DNA of 64,000 bases from Puffinus mauretanicus. Taxonomy: Eukaryota > Chordata > Aves > Procellariiformes > Procellariidae. Positions 22,971 through 36,136 of this stretch are shown here, in pieces. The stretch is from NCBI GenBank assembly GCA_023333565.1, contig JAJKFH010003504.1:3372005-3436004 (forward strand), written 5' to 3'. The translations under genes and the position numbers were made by a program. The notes beneath the pieces are model-generated. The model did no database searches. It was not told the DNA's origin and saw only the letters and a list, made by a program, of their open reading frames with translations. Each line of letters opens with the position of its first letter. Position 1 is the stretch's first letter.

Positions 22971-25900
22971 TCATCTGAATGACAAAAACTAATTGCCTGG
23001 TAAACCAAACTCTCTATCCACACATGGAGTTCACACAGCTCCTGTCATGGGAATATTTGAAAACCTCATAATATGTTTGGTTTTTTTAGAGAAACTAGAG
23101 ACAAGACCACTGTGCCATCATTAAAATCAGTTCTGGTGAGAAATCAAATTGCTGTCTCATGGTGATTATGTGTTCAAGTTAATATACCTTGGAAGCAGAT
23201 TATACTTTTCCAGCATAGCCTTGGACGTGGACAATTTAAGGTGAGATGTCCAAAATCTTCAAAGCTGCCCTGACTCTTCACCCAAAGCAATAAACTAGAT
23301 TCTGCCATTTACTTCCTCTGGATCTCTAAGTGGTTTTGCTGATTTGTTTTTGATCGTGTCCCTGCTCAGAGTAACATAGATTGGTCTGAGGCTCACAGAG
23401 CTGCTTGGGGTGAGGTTTCCTCAGCTCTCTGTGGAGGGACTACTCAGCCATTTTCAGTACTAACGAAAATACTGAAATCTTTGTGACAGGCAGGAAAATG
23501 TTTCTGTGCGTGTTTTCATAACTAGCACAGAACAAAAGAGAATGTGGAGAGAGGAAATCCCACAAGTTTGTTATTAAAGCTTTTATATGTGTCAATACAC
23601 TCTTAAAAATGATTATATGAGGTTTACTTTTCTATCAGGAGGCAGTCGGAATAAGTTTTGGGGAATCATGCTTTATCTGTATTACACTGCAATCTACTTA
23701 CACAAATGGGATGCTTGATTTAAAAACAAAATTGTTTCATTTAACACAAAGACAGCAACCTTGGAAAAAATAAAACACAAATAAATCTCACAAAGAAAAC
23801 TTATTTTCTTCCAAAATAAAAGAAAATTAAACAACAAAACAAAGGGAAAAAGTCAAATTGAAGCCCTTTCATATCCTCCGGCTGCATTGCTGCATTCTAG
23901 TTCTGTAAGGAGAAACAGTGCTCTTTTTTATTAGCTGGCACTGCAAGAATTTAAGTGACCCAGCAGTCAACATTTCCCACTGTGGCAAAAACAATTTTGT
24001 AATTGTCCTGTGAATTAGGGAAGTGAACTCTCGGAGGATTCTCGCATCGGGTATTTTCTTGGGTGATGATGTGGAAATAATAGATTTAATGAGAACAGGG
24101 TAACGATGTGGAATACAATTTCATTCTTGAGTAAATTTCACATCTTTTCCAACCAGAAAGTGGATTAACGTAAAGCGTCAAGCAGGGAACTAACCTGGAG
24201 ATCCTGCTGCTAAACACAAATAACAGAACGGCCAGATTTGCATTACAGCAGACTTTGATACAACGCAGGAAAAATAAACAGGAAAGCGTGCGGTGGTTAG
24301 AAGCAGAAACGACAGCATTTTTAACACGCTGTGGGATTCATTCATGTGACTCCCCCTGTACTGAGATGGAAATTGCTTGATAGGATCTGAGCCCCCCACT
24401 GAAAAACTGTACCTCAACATGTGCAGTAATAAATTAGGAATTATGCTTTTATAAATCCTCTGCCCCAGGAGCAGCTCTACTCCAATTACACAGCAGTGTC
24501 TGGGGGAGCAGGGTGTGCTGAAAGGTGAAAGATTAAGAATCAATGAGTGCCCTCTGCTGTTACCTCGGTCACACTGGGACAATATTTCCACTCTTCCTGT
24601 ATATGTGCATTAGTCATTGCAGCAAAGTGCCAAAGGCTCAGCAATAAGTCTTTGCAGGGAAATTCGGGAATGGGGCCATCCGTGTTAGGCACAACTCTGT
24701 GCTGTGGTTGCTCTTCCCTGGAGAGATGATCCTCTCTCCCTGAAAGCTGTAAAGGGTGGAGGAGATGCCCCCACTGCAGCAGATCCCAGAGGTCTGCCCC
24801 TTTCCTTCGCCACCTGCCAAGTCCCCTGCCTTCCCGACAACCCCTCTGGCACTATCCCCACACCAGGGATTAGGAACAAAGCTGGTTTCTAAGCAGGTTA
24901 TGAAATTCATCTTAACCCTTATCAGGCTGTGCAAACGGGAGGAAGAGGGAAAGGAAAGACTAAGGCTTATTGACTGTGGTGTCCCTCGGCTGCACGCTCT
25001 GGACCTGGAAGGGACACTCTGCACCAGGCGTTGTATGCAGAAACACGGGTGTCTGAAGTGTAGGCTTCTTCTCTGTGTAACTTTGTGACCTTGACAGCAG
25101 ATGAATATCCAGGAAAGTGACCAGAAAAGGGACTAGAAAAATAAGGAGGAAGCTTGTGAACTTCTAGATCCCCCAGTGTGGGCACCCATTTCATATGTGA
25201 TAACCAGCAGTATGAGAGTCCTCTACCTGGCAGACAGGGCCCCAGACTCAGAGATGAGGATGGAGATATGCGTCTACACATTTATGTAAATTAGCACCTG
25301 TTGAGTCAACATTTGGGGTATGTTTGCATAAGGTACAAGGCCCAAAGACATAGCTCTAATTTCATCCTATGTCCATGTGAGCACAAATGCACTGATTGTA
25401 CAAATAATGCACTACCTTGTGTGTCCTACTTTTCCTGAGAGCAAGGAATTGGTTTGGGAGATACACACAATGGCCACATTTGTTTCCAAGATTTCAGCAG
25501 AAATCTTGTCCCAACCACTAGAGATTGCCATAAGTTAGCTTTGTCTTGGTTGCCCTGCTCAACAGGATAACATCCATACCAGCTTGATTATATTTCTTTG
25601 GAAGAGTACTGATTAAACAGCTCAGCTCCTTTTATTCCGTGTATTTTCTTTAGACTATTAGTTTTACAGCTAACTCTCTTTTATAGTAAGGAAAATGATA
25701 CTTAGGATATGGACGTTATCATACTGGGTACGATAGAAAAATTTCAGTAAGCAACTCCAAATAGTCTTGCTGAGGATGCTTAAGTCTCTCAGGACTGTAA
25801 ATCTTGAACAGAAAGTCAAACAGTGACATGAAAAATCATCCCTTCTCTGGAGACCTTAAAGTTAAATGTTCTAAAACAGATTTTCAGACTTCCTTTCCTG

Positions 25901-26174
25901 CATGACAGGAACAGTCTGAAGTTAGTTGGAAAAAGAGTTTTGCATGCTCTGAATGAATTGATTGGCCTTTGAAATATGAAAGACTGGTTTATGGGTAGAC
26001 ACAAAGAATTTTTAAATGGTGACCATTTGTTGAGTCCTTCCTATCATCTGTTTCAGCATATTCTACAGCTTATGCCAACAACCTAGAAAAGGCAGAAGAA
26101 GATGTAGAGTAATCAACTGAGAGGGAGTCAGACTGCATTAACGATTTGCCACCAAACCACAAGGACAAGACTCT

Positions 26175-26218
26175 TGATTCAAGGGAGGAGGTAATGGCAC
26201 AGACTCTCCCTTGAATCA
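26175..26218. repeat. Perfect 13-bp inverted repeat
   Basis: TGATTCAAGGGAG at 26175-26187 is the exact reverse complement of CTCCCTTGAATCA at 26206-26218, with an 18-bp loop. It could extrude or fold as a hairpin. The arms are too short for a typical microRNA precursor and there is no following T-run, so no function is assigned. Confidence 0.75.
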
Positions 26219-29200
26219 TCATCATAGCAAATGCTGTGACATTCAGTACTGCTTGAAAGCTTTAACTTCATCTTTGATCAAAGTCTGATAGAAGAACACT
26301 TCTTATTTCCTCCAGACATTTCTTTCTGTTGATTACTCCTGTCAGTCAGGGTATGTACTGATGTGACTGCTTAGACAACAAAACCCACAGCCCATGTAGC
26401 TGTTCAAGTCTCCTGTGACAAATCAGTGGTATATGCAGGAGAATCAAAAGCATTTAACTCTAGTGAAACTCCTTTTGAAAACTCCTGAGATTTGTATTAG
26501 GAAGTGCTTAGATCCTGAAACAGCAGCTCAAGCACTTCTAGTAAACAAGAAAATACCAAAAGGCTGTCGGCAGCAGGATCATTGCCATTCTCTTTCTCAG
26601 TCTTCTGGCTGCTGGTGGCATCACTCGTCCATCATGCCTCACTGATAATTTTCATTCAAAGAACCAACAAAACAGGAAACACTGATGTACAGAAAAGCAA
26701 GTTAATGATTGTGTAGTAGATCACAGCAGCTGGATTTGCCTTGGAAGCAAATTTATCTTTGTATCTGGTGGGGCAAGGCCAGCACAATTTGAAATTAGAA
26801 CTGGAATATCCTGAAACTAGATAGGAATATCAAAACATCTTCTGGTAAGATGTTCATCTTACGAACCTATAGCTACCGATGGCTTAGGCTTTCATTTTGG
26901 GATAGTTCCTCTTTCCTAGAAAATCTTCAAAAAAAACTGAGAGGAACAAACCCATTAAAAATGTCAGCTGGGTTTTTACAGTGTCTTAAGAGGCACTTAC
27001 TAGTTCTTGTAGAATAAAATAAATTAATGCACCAGCTGCATGGCTTTTATGAACCGTTTCCATCAAAGCTACTTCTAGTAATTAATACACAGACTTAACG
27101 TCACACAGTCAGAGCCCTAGATTGCTATGCAATCACTGCTTGGTTTTATGGTTCTTGTGTATAATCAGCCTCAGTCTGATTCAATTTACAGTAGTGCAAA
27201 TCAAGAATCATTCCAGAGCTTCTAAACATCCCTGGCACTACTTATCCTTCTTACAGTCTTCCTCCAAACTGTCCTGTAATCAGATGTTTGCAAGATGTTT
27301 TGCCAGTGGCTAGACACAAAACCAGACACCCTTTGGAGTCAATGGGGAGAAAAGCATTTCAAGGGCATGATCTACTTCATTTTGAAGTCAAGTTTTAAAA
27401 CAAATCAGTCCAGTTGCCTGCCAAGAGATATCTCTTTCTCCCACTGATCAAAAAAAGGAGTCAAGGTGACTAGGTCATATGTAGACCTCCACGCAGCAAA
27501 TCCCCAAACTCAGATGAGATGAGTAACTATTTTGATAAGCTACATCTACCATGTAGACCAAGGTTGTCTTTGTTTCAAATCCATCTGCATCTCTCTGATG
27601 TCTCCCATTTTACGGCTATTCAACTATTCATATGTTAGTTCTCTGGGTCAGAGAAAACCCTTCAGCTGCAGAGTGTCTGACAGTGGGATCCTGTTACAAT
27701 ATTAAGACACAGCGCCGCAATGACATAAATAATAGTAGTAAGTCATTTGAGTGATAGTGATGTAAAATCAGACGGACATTAAAAACATACCCTGTAGGAT
27801 CATAAAGGGAAATGCACAAAGAGATATTTTCAATAATTCAGAATTACATTAATTCTTCTACTTTTTGCACTAAAACATAACCACTTTCCTCCCAGTTCAT
27901 GTTTCTCCCCCCAAAATTAAGGTTCTCAATCTACCATAATCCAATAATATAAGCAGCTAGCACTTGCATAGCACTTTCCATCTTCAAATCATTTGCAGAT
28001 GTTACCAAGTTAGTTAATATTCTCCTGAGAACGAGGTACAGGAGGTAAGATTGCCAACACTGAGAAAGTGCTCAGGTAATAAACTTGAGGTTAGATTAAA
28101 TTTTCTGCTTCCAAATCTAAGCAGCTCCTAAATAAAAACAGCCCAGTTTATGTCACAGGCAGTTTGAGTATTTCTGAAATTTGAGTAAGAAATTGTCAAA
28201 ATGAAGACTTTTAAACCATGAGATTATTTATCATATTAAACGCATACACTTGCTATTGTCTGGTCATCATCTTTATCCTCCCAAGATGTCCCAAGCCCTA
28301 CAAATCCTTTAATGACCAATATTCCTAACAAATTCAACAGGATTTTTCCAACACATCAAACACAGGGAAGATCAGGACTGAATCCCAAGGTCATCAAAAA
28401 ACTCTCAGTTTTGTACCTGGCTTCGGTGAAAGATTTCTCTTGCAAAAAATATGGATTGGAAACCTTGTTCTGTTTTGGGTAGTATTTTGTTATCTATTGT
28501 CTGCCAGTGTAAAATAATGCAGATGAACTACTCATTCCCTACAGTGAACTCTTAAGATCTGGATTTCACCCTGGCATCATGTTCGTGTGTTTCAAATAAA
28601 GAATATTTAAGCTTATCCAGGAAGCTACTACATAGATGGTGGTACTGTCTTGTCTATACGTAGTGTTTTAACACTAATGAAAACCACAACATCAAGTGTA
28701 GCAGATTTCTGACAACAGCAAGTGGTATGCATATACATTTCTATGAGAATTAGAGACATATTTTCTCAAAACATGACCTTTGTCTTTTTCCCTTTCACGG
28801 TTGAAAGATGCTAAAATGTCATCTCAAATTGTTCTTTATTTGCCTTATGGTTTTACTAAATCCTTTTAAAGAAATTAAACAGCCTACACACTGACTCATG
28901 ACCAGCTTTTTACATTTATTTTTTAACAGATGCCCAACGGTGTTAAATAAAGAGCACTGTTCCTTCTCTCAGCATAATTTTCCATATGTAAAAATTCTGT
29001 ATTTTATAGGAGATGCTTCTTATGGAATAAATCTCACCCACCCTGATTTAAAAAAAAAACCTGAAGCCTAAACTCTATGCAGTAACAATATAAGATTTCA
29101 ATGGAGGTTATATAGCTTGCATGCACTTAACAGGAAAATTTATTAAAGATTGAATCTGACATGTACCCTTTTAAAAAAAATGGATTTTTATTTACTATTT

Positions 29201-29641
29201 CCTTAAGTAATTCCATAGTAACTATAGACTAAACTACACTTGTCCAAACAGGCTTCAGTTTGTTGAAACAAATCAGGGTTGGAAGTAAGAATGTAACACA
29301 GAAAAGATGTTACTGACATAAACTCCCATTGTTAGTGAGAGTTTGGTAGAAAGGCAACAGATTAAAGAAACAGGGCATATCCATGAGGAAGAATTTTGTT
29401 TGTTTGTTTTTACAAAGTGTATGCTAAATATTTAGAGTGATGTGGAAGAGAGAGAAGACCGGGAAGGTTAAATTATCTATACGGTCATTTTCCATATCAA
29501 AAAGCTTACAGAAGAACTGCCAAAGTAAATCTGTATTTCATCCAGTCTACAGCCTGCAGAGCCAGCCAAAATGTAAAACATCACCTTCATTAAGAATTCA
29601 GGGGCTTAAGAGACACATTATTCTTAGCTTTCCTCATCTTC

Positions 29642-29657
29642 TTTTTTTTTTTTTTTT
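29642..29657. repeat. Poly-T run
   Basis: A run of 16 T with no flanking element recognised. Confidence 0.8.
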
Positions 29658-31482
29658 AATATGAATTTGCAGATATTACTGAAAATGTTTTGGAAATTGT
29701 CTTCAACATTTTCTGTTTACCAAATGTCATTTGTATTAAATAATACCGACATATTTAATTCTCAATAATTTCATTTCTTTCTCAGAGGCCTTAGAGAAAG
29801 TGACCATCTTGGATAATTTGGAAAACTCTTCACAAAAAACAAAAAAGAAATTCTTGACGTTCTTTTCTCAGAACAAAAGGTCTGTTTCTAAGAGAAAAAC
29901 AAACTTTACTATTTTGAATGCAACTGGATAGTTTCCTGTATAAAAAAAAATTGGTCTTGTCAGTCACAGCATTAGACTCAAAAGTATTATTAAAAACCAT
30001 CTTGTCTCCTTCCACACAGTGAAACACTATTTGCAGTTCTTTAATTTTTTGTAAATAACTCTGGCCTACTTTTACCAAGTCACTTCACAAAGTATTTCCT
30101 GTGTTTCTTAAAACAACGACTGGAAAAGAAACCACTCACTTGGCATTCAGAAACCTAAAAGGTTCTCCTGGACAGAAAATTTTTCTTTGTTTTACAATGC
30201 TCAAGATCTTTTTCAGGAAAAAACTGAATGTGTTTATGTGTCTCTTACTGGTACTGAAATATTTTTTTGGCACAAGGAGTCAAAACCTTTCCCACATCCC
30301 ACTCACTTCATTGTAGCTGTATAGCTTGTTCCAGCTCTGTAGACCGTGACGGCATCTTCTGGATATTTGTGGGGATATATCCAGCCACACTTATTTTCAG
30401 CCATATGCTGAGGAGCTGGGCCAATTCAATCATGTTTACACCGTGCTAAACTGAACCAAGAAATCACTTTTACCTAACATGAGTTGCATCTCCCTTTGTC
30501 TTATGTCCCACACAGACGCACACACACAACACCATGGTCTGCTTGGTCTCCTGATCAGCCAGCGCTCCTGACAGTCAAATAAATAATTGTGACGTGCTGG
30601 ATCGAGCCTCTGCCCCTATCAGAGAGGGATTTACCTGAGGGAAATAAAAAAGAAAATGTACATGTCTCACTTGCAGATGCTTTGTTGTTTCATTGCTGTG
30701 AGCACAGAAGAGAAGGAAGGAACGTTAGGTGTAAACTTCCAGGAGTTAACCTCAGGGTGCTGCATTGCTTCCCCAGGCAAGGATGCCATACTTATGGGTA
30801 AGAAGAACTGCAAGGGCGGATTTAGGACTAGTCCCAGGCTTGTGTGGAGCACAGCTCCAGCAGCCTTCAACAATGCATAATATATACATAATATAAAATA
30901 TCTATGTACTGTTACCCAAATTGCATTTTCTTGTGTGGAATCAGTTTTCAGAAATCAGCTGGTACCCCCACTGCAGTACTCCCATGTCTCTCTAAAAGTA
31001 AATGCACCTTAAAGTCAAAGTGCGGCACGAGCTATGGCATTTAAGTTATAAATGAGTCATAAGGAGGAAAATAAAGTTAGTTCTTTAGTTATAATTGTGG
31101 TGTAGTTGGGGATCAGGGCTGTGCAGGCATGCACACCCATACGTTTAAGTCATAAATTCCCTCGGTGGTCCAGGAGCTTGTCATCTACAGGGATGAGTCA
31201 ATGGACTGTTTTGAGACAAAGGACCAGCTTGAAGCTTGATGATTGACTGAACTGTCACAACTAAATGCTTGACCGATTGTTACCGGTGGGAATTTCAGAC
31301 AGTTCTAGAGATTCCCCCAGGCAGCTCCTGTCCAGCACAACCTTAGAAGTGGTGTTGTGCTGGGTGGAGAGCCTGTCCCTTCCCTCCAGACACAAACCTG
31401 TGTGGTTCCTGCTTTAGGAGAGATCAAGGTAGGTACAGATAAGACATCTGTAGATGTCAGTAGAAATGTTCCTGCAGAAATG

Positions 31483-31970
31483 GTGTACTGGCTCTGGCTA
31501 GGAAGGAGTTAACTTTTATGTAGGCTAGTCTTTTGTATGTATTTAAGATATTCATGAGATATATTGTATTTAATTAAGCTATGTCAAAAGCTATAAGTTA
31601 TGCATGTGCTGGGGTGGTCAAGTAGCCAGCTGGGTCATAAGAACTGGTCAGAAATGTGTTTTGGGGCTCTCCCAATCCAGCTGAAGATGCCACTGTGAGG
31701 ACCAGTGCAACAGAGACTCCCTTTGCCATCTGGTCAGTTACCAGCTGTCCTTTTCAAGAGACTTGATTGCCCATGCAAGTGTCACCCTGTGCCAAGATTT
31801 GCATAAATGAGATTTTCTCTCTAACAAACACTCTGCCATGATTTTCTCTGAAACAAAAGGCAATTTGCGTCAAAATTCCTGTCACTCCCAGAAGAACCCT
31901 CCCACTGTGTTTTTTATTAAGTCTCACAGTCCTGCCTTTTTAAATTTATAATAAATGGTGTAGCTGCTTC
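31483..31970 (+). mobile_element. Possible old degenerate ERVL-like LTR
   Basis: The start TGTACTGGCTCTGGCTAGG followed by AAGGAGTTAACTTTTATG resembles the start of the type 1 LTRs at 20556 and 56778 (TGT-CTGG-TT-GCTGGGAT, GGAGTTAATTTTC). Homology beyond the first 40 bp is not clear, no CA end with a target duplication is seen, and the right limit is a guess. The next 350 bp, to about 32335, has an open frame of 119 codons overlapped by a 130-codon frame on the other strand; neither is recognised. Confidence 0.25.
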
Positions 31971-34900
31971 CGGATTGATTAAAGCCAGACTATCCAGAAC
32001 TCTCAAACATAAGGGGACAAGAGGCTCAGAAGCTGGGACTGCAATAATCCACCCAATCCAGCGAAAGAAGAAGTATGTAAAATGGGAAAAAGGCGACTGC
32101 AGTGAGGCAGGTCTGAGATCAAGTCAGACAAGTCACAGGTCCGATCCAAGTCAGAATCAGGCAGCCACCTGCAAAAATACCTCAAACAGAGACCAACAGG
32201 GAAGGTTGAGCTTAAAAGCGCTCCCAGAAGAAGTGGGACAGGTCTCCGCTGAGGTTCCTCCCTACTCACCAAAGCAAGGGCCAACAGCTCACACAGCCAA
32301 ACCCCAAGGAGGGGGCATGTCCTCAGGGCCCTGACAACAACAATAAAGCCCAAAAGGCAAATTAAAAGTTGTGGATGAGCTAACCATTCTAGCAAAGGTG
32401 CTTGGAAGCTTCTGCTTATATCATGAATATTTCCTGATTAAGATAATTAATAAGTATTTTATCTTATTTTCTTCCTCATCTACTTTCAAGCCATTACCAA
32501 AGGCAAAATAAATAACGCTATTAATTATTCCTTGTCAAGCACATTCATTTACCAAGAATAATTCTCACCATCTTTTATATCTGATAGTTTATTACCAAAT
32601 CTCCTAGCAACCACAATTTTTTGTGTTATTCAGATGTTTGGAGGTTTGCTGTGAAGATGGCAATAATAGGTGACCTGCTATTTGAGACAAGTCACTCCAG
32701 AGAGACAAGTCCTTATTACCACTCCCCCTTGCAGCAGTAACAAAAAATCCATTTACGGTTTTAATATTCCTAGTTCTGTCAAGTATTTTTCCTTTGTCCT
32801 GCTTTTATAACTTCTACAAAAGCTAATGGGAGTTTTTTGTAAAGACTCTTTGCCTAAAATCCTGTAATTTAAACTAATTCATTCGCTAACTAATCACCAG
32901 TGGCAAAGGTCATGTAATATAAAAATAACTACTATTTTATTTTGACTGAATGTCCAGGTAGATTTTACAGTTTTTTCACACAAAAAGCCCAACTAAATAA
33001 AGTGCTGGAAAAAAAATACAGATGTTAAGACATGCGTCATGTTAAAACACCGTAAATACTTCAAGTATTTTATCCAGTAAAATATGATAGCGTATTGCTC
33101 TCATGGCAGGGTCTAAGAATAGAAGTGGCTTCATATGGTTCTATATCCGTGACTGTTTGTTTAACTGGTACTTGAACTAGTTGCTTTTTTAAAAAAAGGG
33201 GTTTAGTGCGAATATTCTTTATATGCTGAATGTAAAAGCATTACACTAGACATGTGTATAAAAACCATTATTTCAGATTTATGGACTATAATACCTTATA
33301 TTATATAACACTGCAGGTTAATTTCTTGCATGTTTAAGAGATGTAAAAAGAAAATGATTAGGGGTAATGTGCAGTGCTGGTTTTTTGTCTCCGCATGCAA
33401 ATAGTAGTGCTTAACGAGCCTCTCAGGAGCCCAGGTGGTTGGTGCTTTTCATGAACTAGCCCTGCTCAGACATCCCTTGGGCTCTGGCCACCACACTCCC
33501 GTGGTGCCACTGCCATACTCGGGGGACATGGGGAGCTACTTGCACCCATCCTCTGGAGGGTCACCTGCTGCTGGATTGCAGGAAGACAGGGCAATTATTC
33601 AGTTAATTTTTACTCATTTAGTCATTATTTTACTTATTTAGTTATTTTTTAGTTATGGAAGATCCACAAAGAGTGGGTTAAAATAGCGGGCAGACACCAA
33701 GCCCAGTCTGTTTTCTACAGAAAATGTTTTTCCCCTCCAGTTCCACTTCCTTCTCTCTTCTCCATCCAAAACAAACAAAATCTACCACCCAAAACAGAAA
33801 GCAATCGTGCCAGTCCAGGTTCCCTCAGACTTTTTGTGTAGCTACAGATTTTGCAGGTAGTTCAGCACATATAGATGAATGGTGGAGTTTTTACAGGACC
33901 CCATCTCCCAAAAAGCCACATTTTCAAAAGGTGTTTGAATACCTGAAAACTTGAACCCAGCTGTGATTATGGATGAATGAAGATGGCATCCCGTACTCTC
34001 TCTCTGCCTTTCTTCTTCATATGGAAAACTGTGACAAATCCTTGCCCTTCCTCACCTTTTGTTTATAACGTAATTTCCCTTCTAGGTTGGAAAAGGGATG
34101 AGATGACAGTGCTCAACAGGCTCTGTGACTCTGAGACTGTGACCTGCAACATGAATAACCATTTATATCTCAATACTTTCCATATTAATTAAAACACAGA
34201 CATTTCCCCTCTTTTAATATTGTCAAAATGTACAGTCTGTTTCCACTTAAGATAGAAATCAGCAATGATCCCCATGCTCAGTGATTCACCAGAATGCCCC
34301 TTTCCAATAAACCGTTCATCAGACAGACTTAAGGAATCGGAAAAGTCTGAAAAACAAAATATCTATCCTTTGCCATCTCCACACATCTGTGCCTTGCCCT
34401 ACCCAAGGTACCTATTAGTGAACAATCTCAGGAATTATTTCCAAAAGCTGCCACTGCTAACGAGGGTGATAACAAAAAAGCAGCACTCAAAGGGTTGAAA
34501 CATTCCCTGTGCATCTCTCTCTCTCTTTGAAGTTACGCAATAAATGCCATCCCATGGCACAACATAAAACCTGAAGGAGAAGAGCTGGAATTAAAATCCA
34601 TTTATGCCCCGTTCTCCAACTAGTCTGCTGTTTGCAGGGGTGGAATGAATATTAGGAATAACAGTCTAAATGTCTTTGACTTCTCACCAAGCTCTGTGTC
34701 AAGTGAAGACATAGGGGCAGCTGAAGAGGTTCATACAGCTTCAGAGGTGAGGACAGCTTGTGTTTGGACAGCAATGCAGTCCTTATGCACCCACGAAAAG
34801 TGAAATTCTGTCCAGCTGGGCTTGCTTGCTTCTTATGTATTGCTACGGCATCTGTGGACCATCACCATCTTGTCTGCAAACAAAAGCCAGATTTTTGAAA

Positions 34901-35062
34901 TATTTTTAATAGCTTATTCAGAGCAATGTTGAGAAGTCAATAGGTTCCCCTGCTGCATTTCAACTCTGTCAAACCGGCACAGAGGATTGCATTCAGAATT
35001 GCTCAGCTCACTCCGTGCACAAGGAGCAGCAGGCAGAGCATTGAATTAAAATGGTGGATGGG
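31971..35062. other. No recognisable gene
   Basis: This is unique sequence. A slightly GC-richer block at 32000-32340 contains short internal repeats of the words AAGTCAGA and CAAGTCAG. A perfect octamer ATGCAAAT lies at 33393-33400, but one octamer alone is expected by chance in this length. An imperfect ATTTAGTTATT-type repetition lies near 33610-33650. Confidence 0.45.
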
Positions 35063-35174
35063 AAGTAAAATAAGCAGAAAAAAATGTAAAAGAGAGAAAC
35101 AAAAGTAAAAGGAGAAACAAAAATAAACAAAAAAGTAAAAGGAGAAACAAAAGTAAAAAATAGGAGAAATAAAG
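35063..35174. repeat. A-rich minisatellite, GTAAAAGGAGAAACAAAA unit
   Basis: The 18-bp word GTAAAAGGAGAAACAAAA, or close variants, is repeated about four times with A-rich spacers. The second and third copies are nearly identical. The Phe/Tyr/Cys-rich minus-strand frame across it is a low-complexity artefact. Confidence 0.8.
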
Positions 35175-35589
35175 GCTGTCAAGATGAGCAAGAATATTTT
35201 CCATAACTGTTGGTTTTTTTACAGTACCTGCTCTTTTAAACCTTATTTAAAATGACTGGAATTTTAATTCGAAGTGGAGAAATACAACGGAAGGCTGTGT
35301 AGCTCTACTTCTCATGGTCTTAATCGTTATCTAATTTGAATCTTTTCCTGGAAAAAGAGGCCCACTTTCTTTTGGTTATACTGGCAAACTTTTTTACCTG
35401 CCAGTAAAAGATGGACACTGATCAGAAAGCATATAATGAGATTGCAGAACGCTTCACAGCTGTCCATAAGAAATACTCTGCCAATACAGCTCATAAATTA
35501 TAAACCGGGCTACAAAGCCATGAGGTCAGCTAAGAGTTCATGAGATATAGACCTGAGGGGTGGAAATGTTTGGCATTGCATTCCTGCAT

Positions 35590-36136
35590 GGGGAAGGTGA
35601 TCCTTCCTTTCTGCTCAGCACACTCTACTCTGGAGCTCTGTGTCCAGTGTTGGGCTTCCCAGTACAAGAAAGACACGGACATACTGGAGTGGCAAAGGGC
35701 CGTGAAGGTGATTCAGGGCTTGGAGCATCTGTCATGAGGGGAGAATGAAAGAGCTGGCACTGTTCAGCCTGAAGAAGAGATGGGTCAGGGGTACCTTACT
35801 GATGTGTAGGAATATGTGATGGGGGGAGTAGAGAAGGTGGAGCCGAACTCTTCCTGGTGGTGCCCTGTGACGGGACAAAAGGCAATGGGTACAAACTGAA
35901 ATACAGGAAAATTTATTTAAGCTTAAAACCCACCTTTTTTCCTGTGAGGATGGTCACGCACTGGAAGAGATTGCCCAGAGAGGCTGTGGAGTTTCCATTC
36001 TCGGAGATATTCATAACCTGACTAGACACAGCCCTCAGCTACCTGCTCCACAGGACCTTGGCTCTGAGCACAGGGGTTTGACTAGATGATCTCAGGAGGT
36101 GCCTTCCCACCTCAGTCCCATTATGTGATTCTGTAA
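35590..36136 (+). mobile_element. CR1 LINE, old 5'-truncated copy
   Basis: The order of CR1 landmarks is kept: CAGCACACTCTACTCTGGAG (for SALVRPHLEY), GTACAAGAAAGACACGGACA, GGAGCATCTGTCATGAGG, a C-terminal part with CACGCACTGGAAGAGATTGC, then the 3' UTR block GACTAGATGATCTCAGGAGG and a tail ending TGATTCTGT. Frameshifts and stops break the frame into pieces of about 60 codons. The 3' UTR wording differs from that at 7340 and 44581, so it is another subfamily, and divergence is high. Confidence 0.9.

Larger units (their letters stand above)
21098..31480. other. Gene-free stretch with simple repeats
   Basis: Apart from the microsatellites and the hairpin listed separately, I recognise nothing coding or transposon-derived. 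The segment 23.9-24.6 kb (the part around TAATAAATTAGGAATTATGC near 24427) is richer in CpG and homeodomain-like sites than its neighbours and could be a conserved non-coding element, but this cannot be shown from one sequence. Overlapping frames on both strands at 24.2-25.3 kb are probably chance. Confidence 0.5.

Noticed and set aside
24638..25281. Several overlapping frames of 60-130 codons on both strands in a less AT-rich segment
   Set aside because: Considered as exons, but the frames compete on both strands, splice signals are not convincing and no protein family is recognised.
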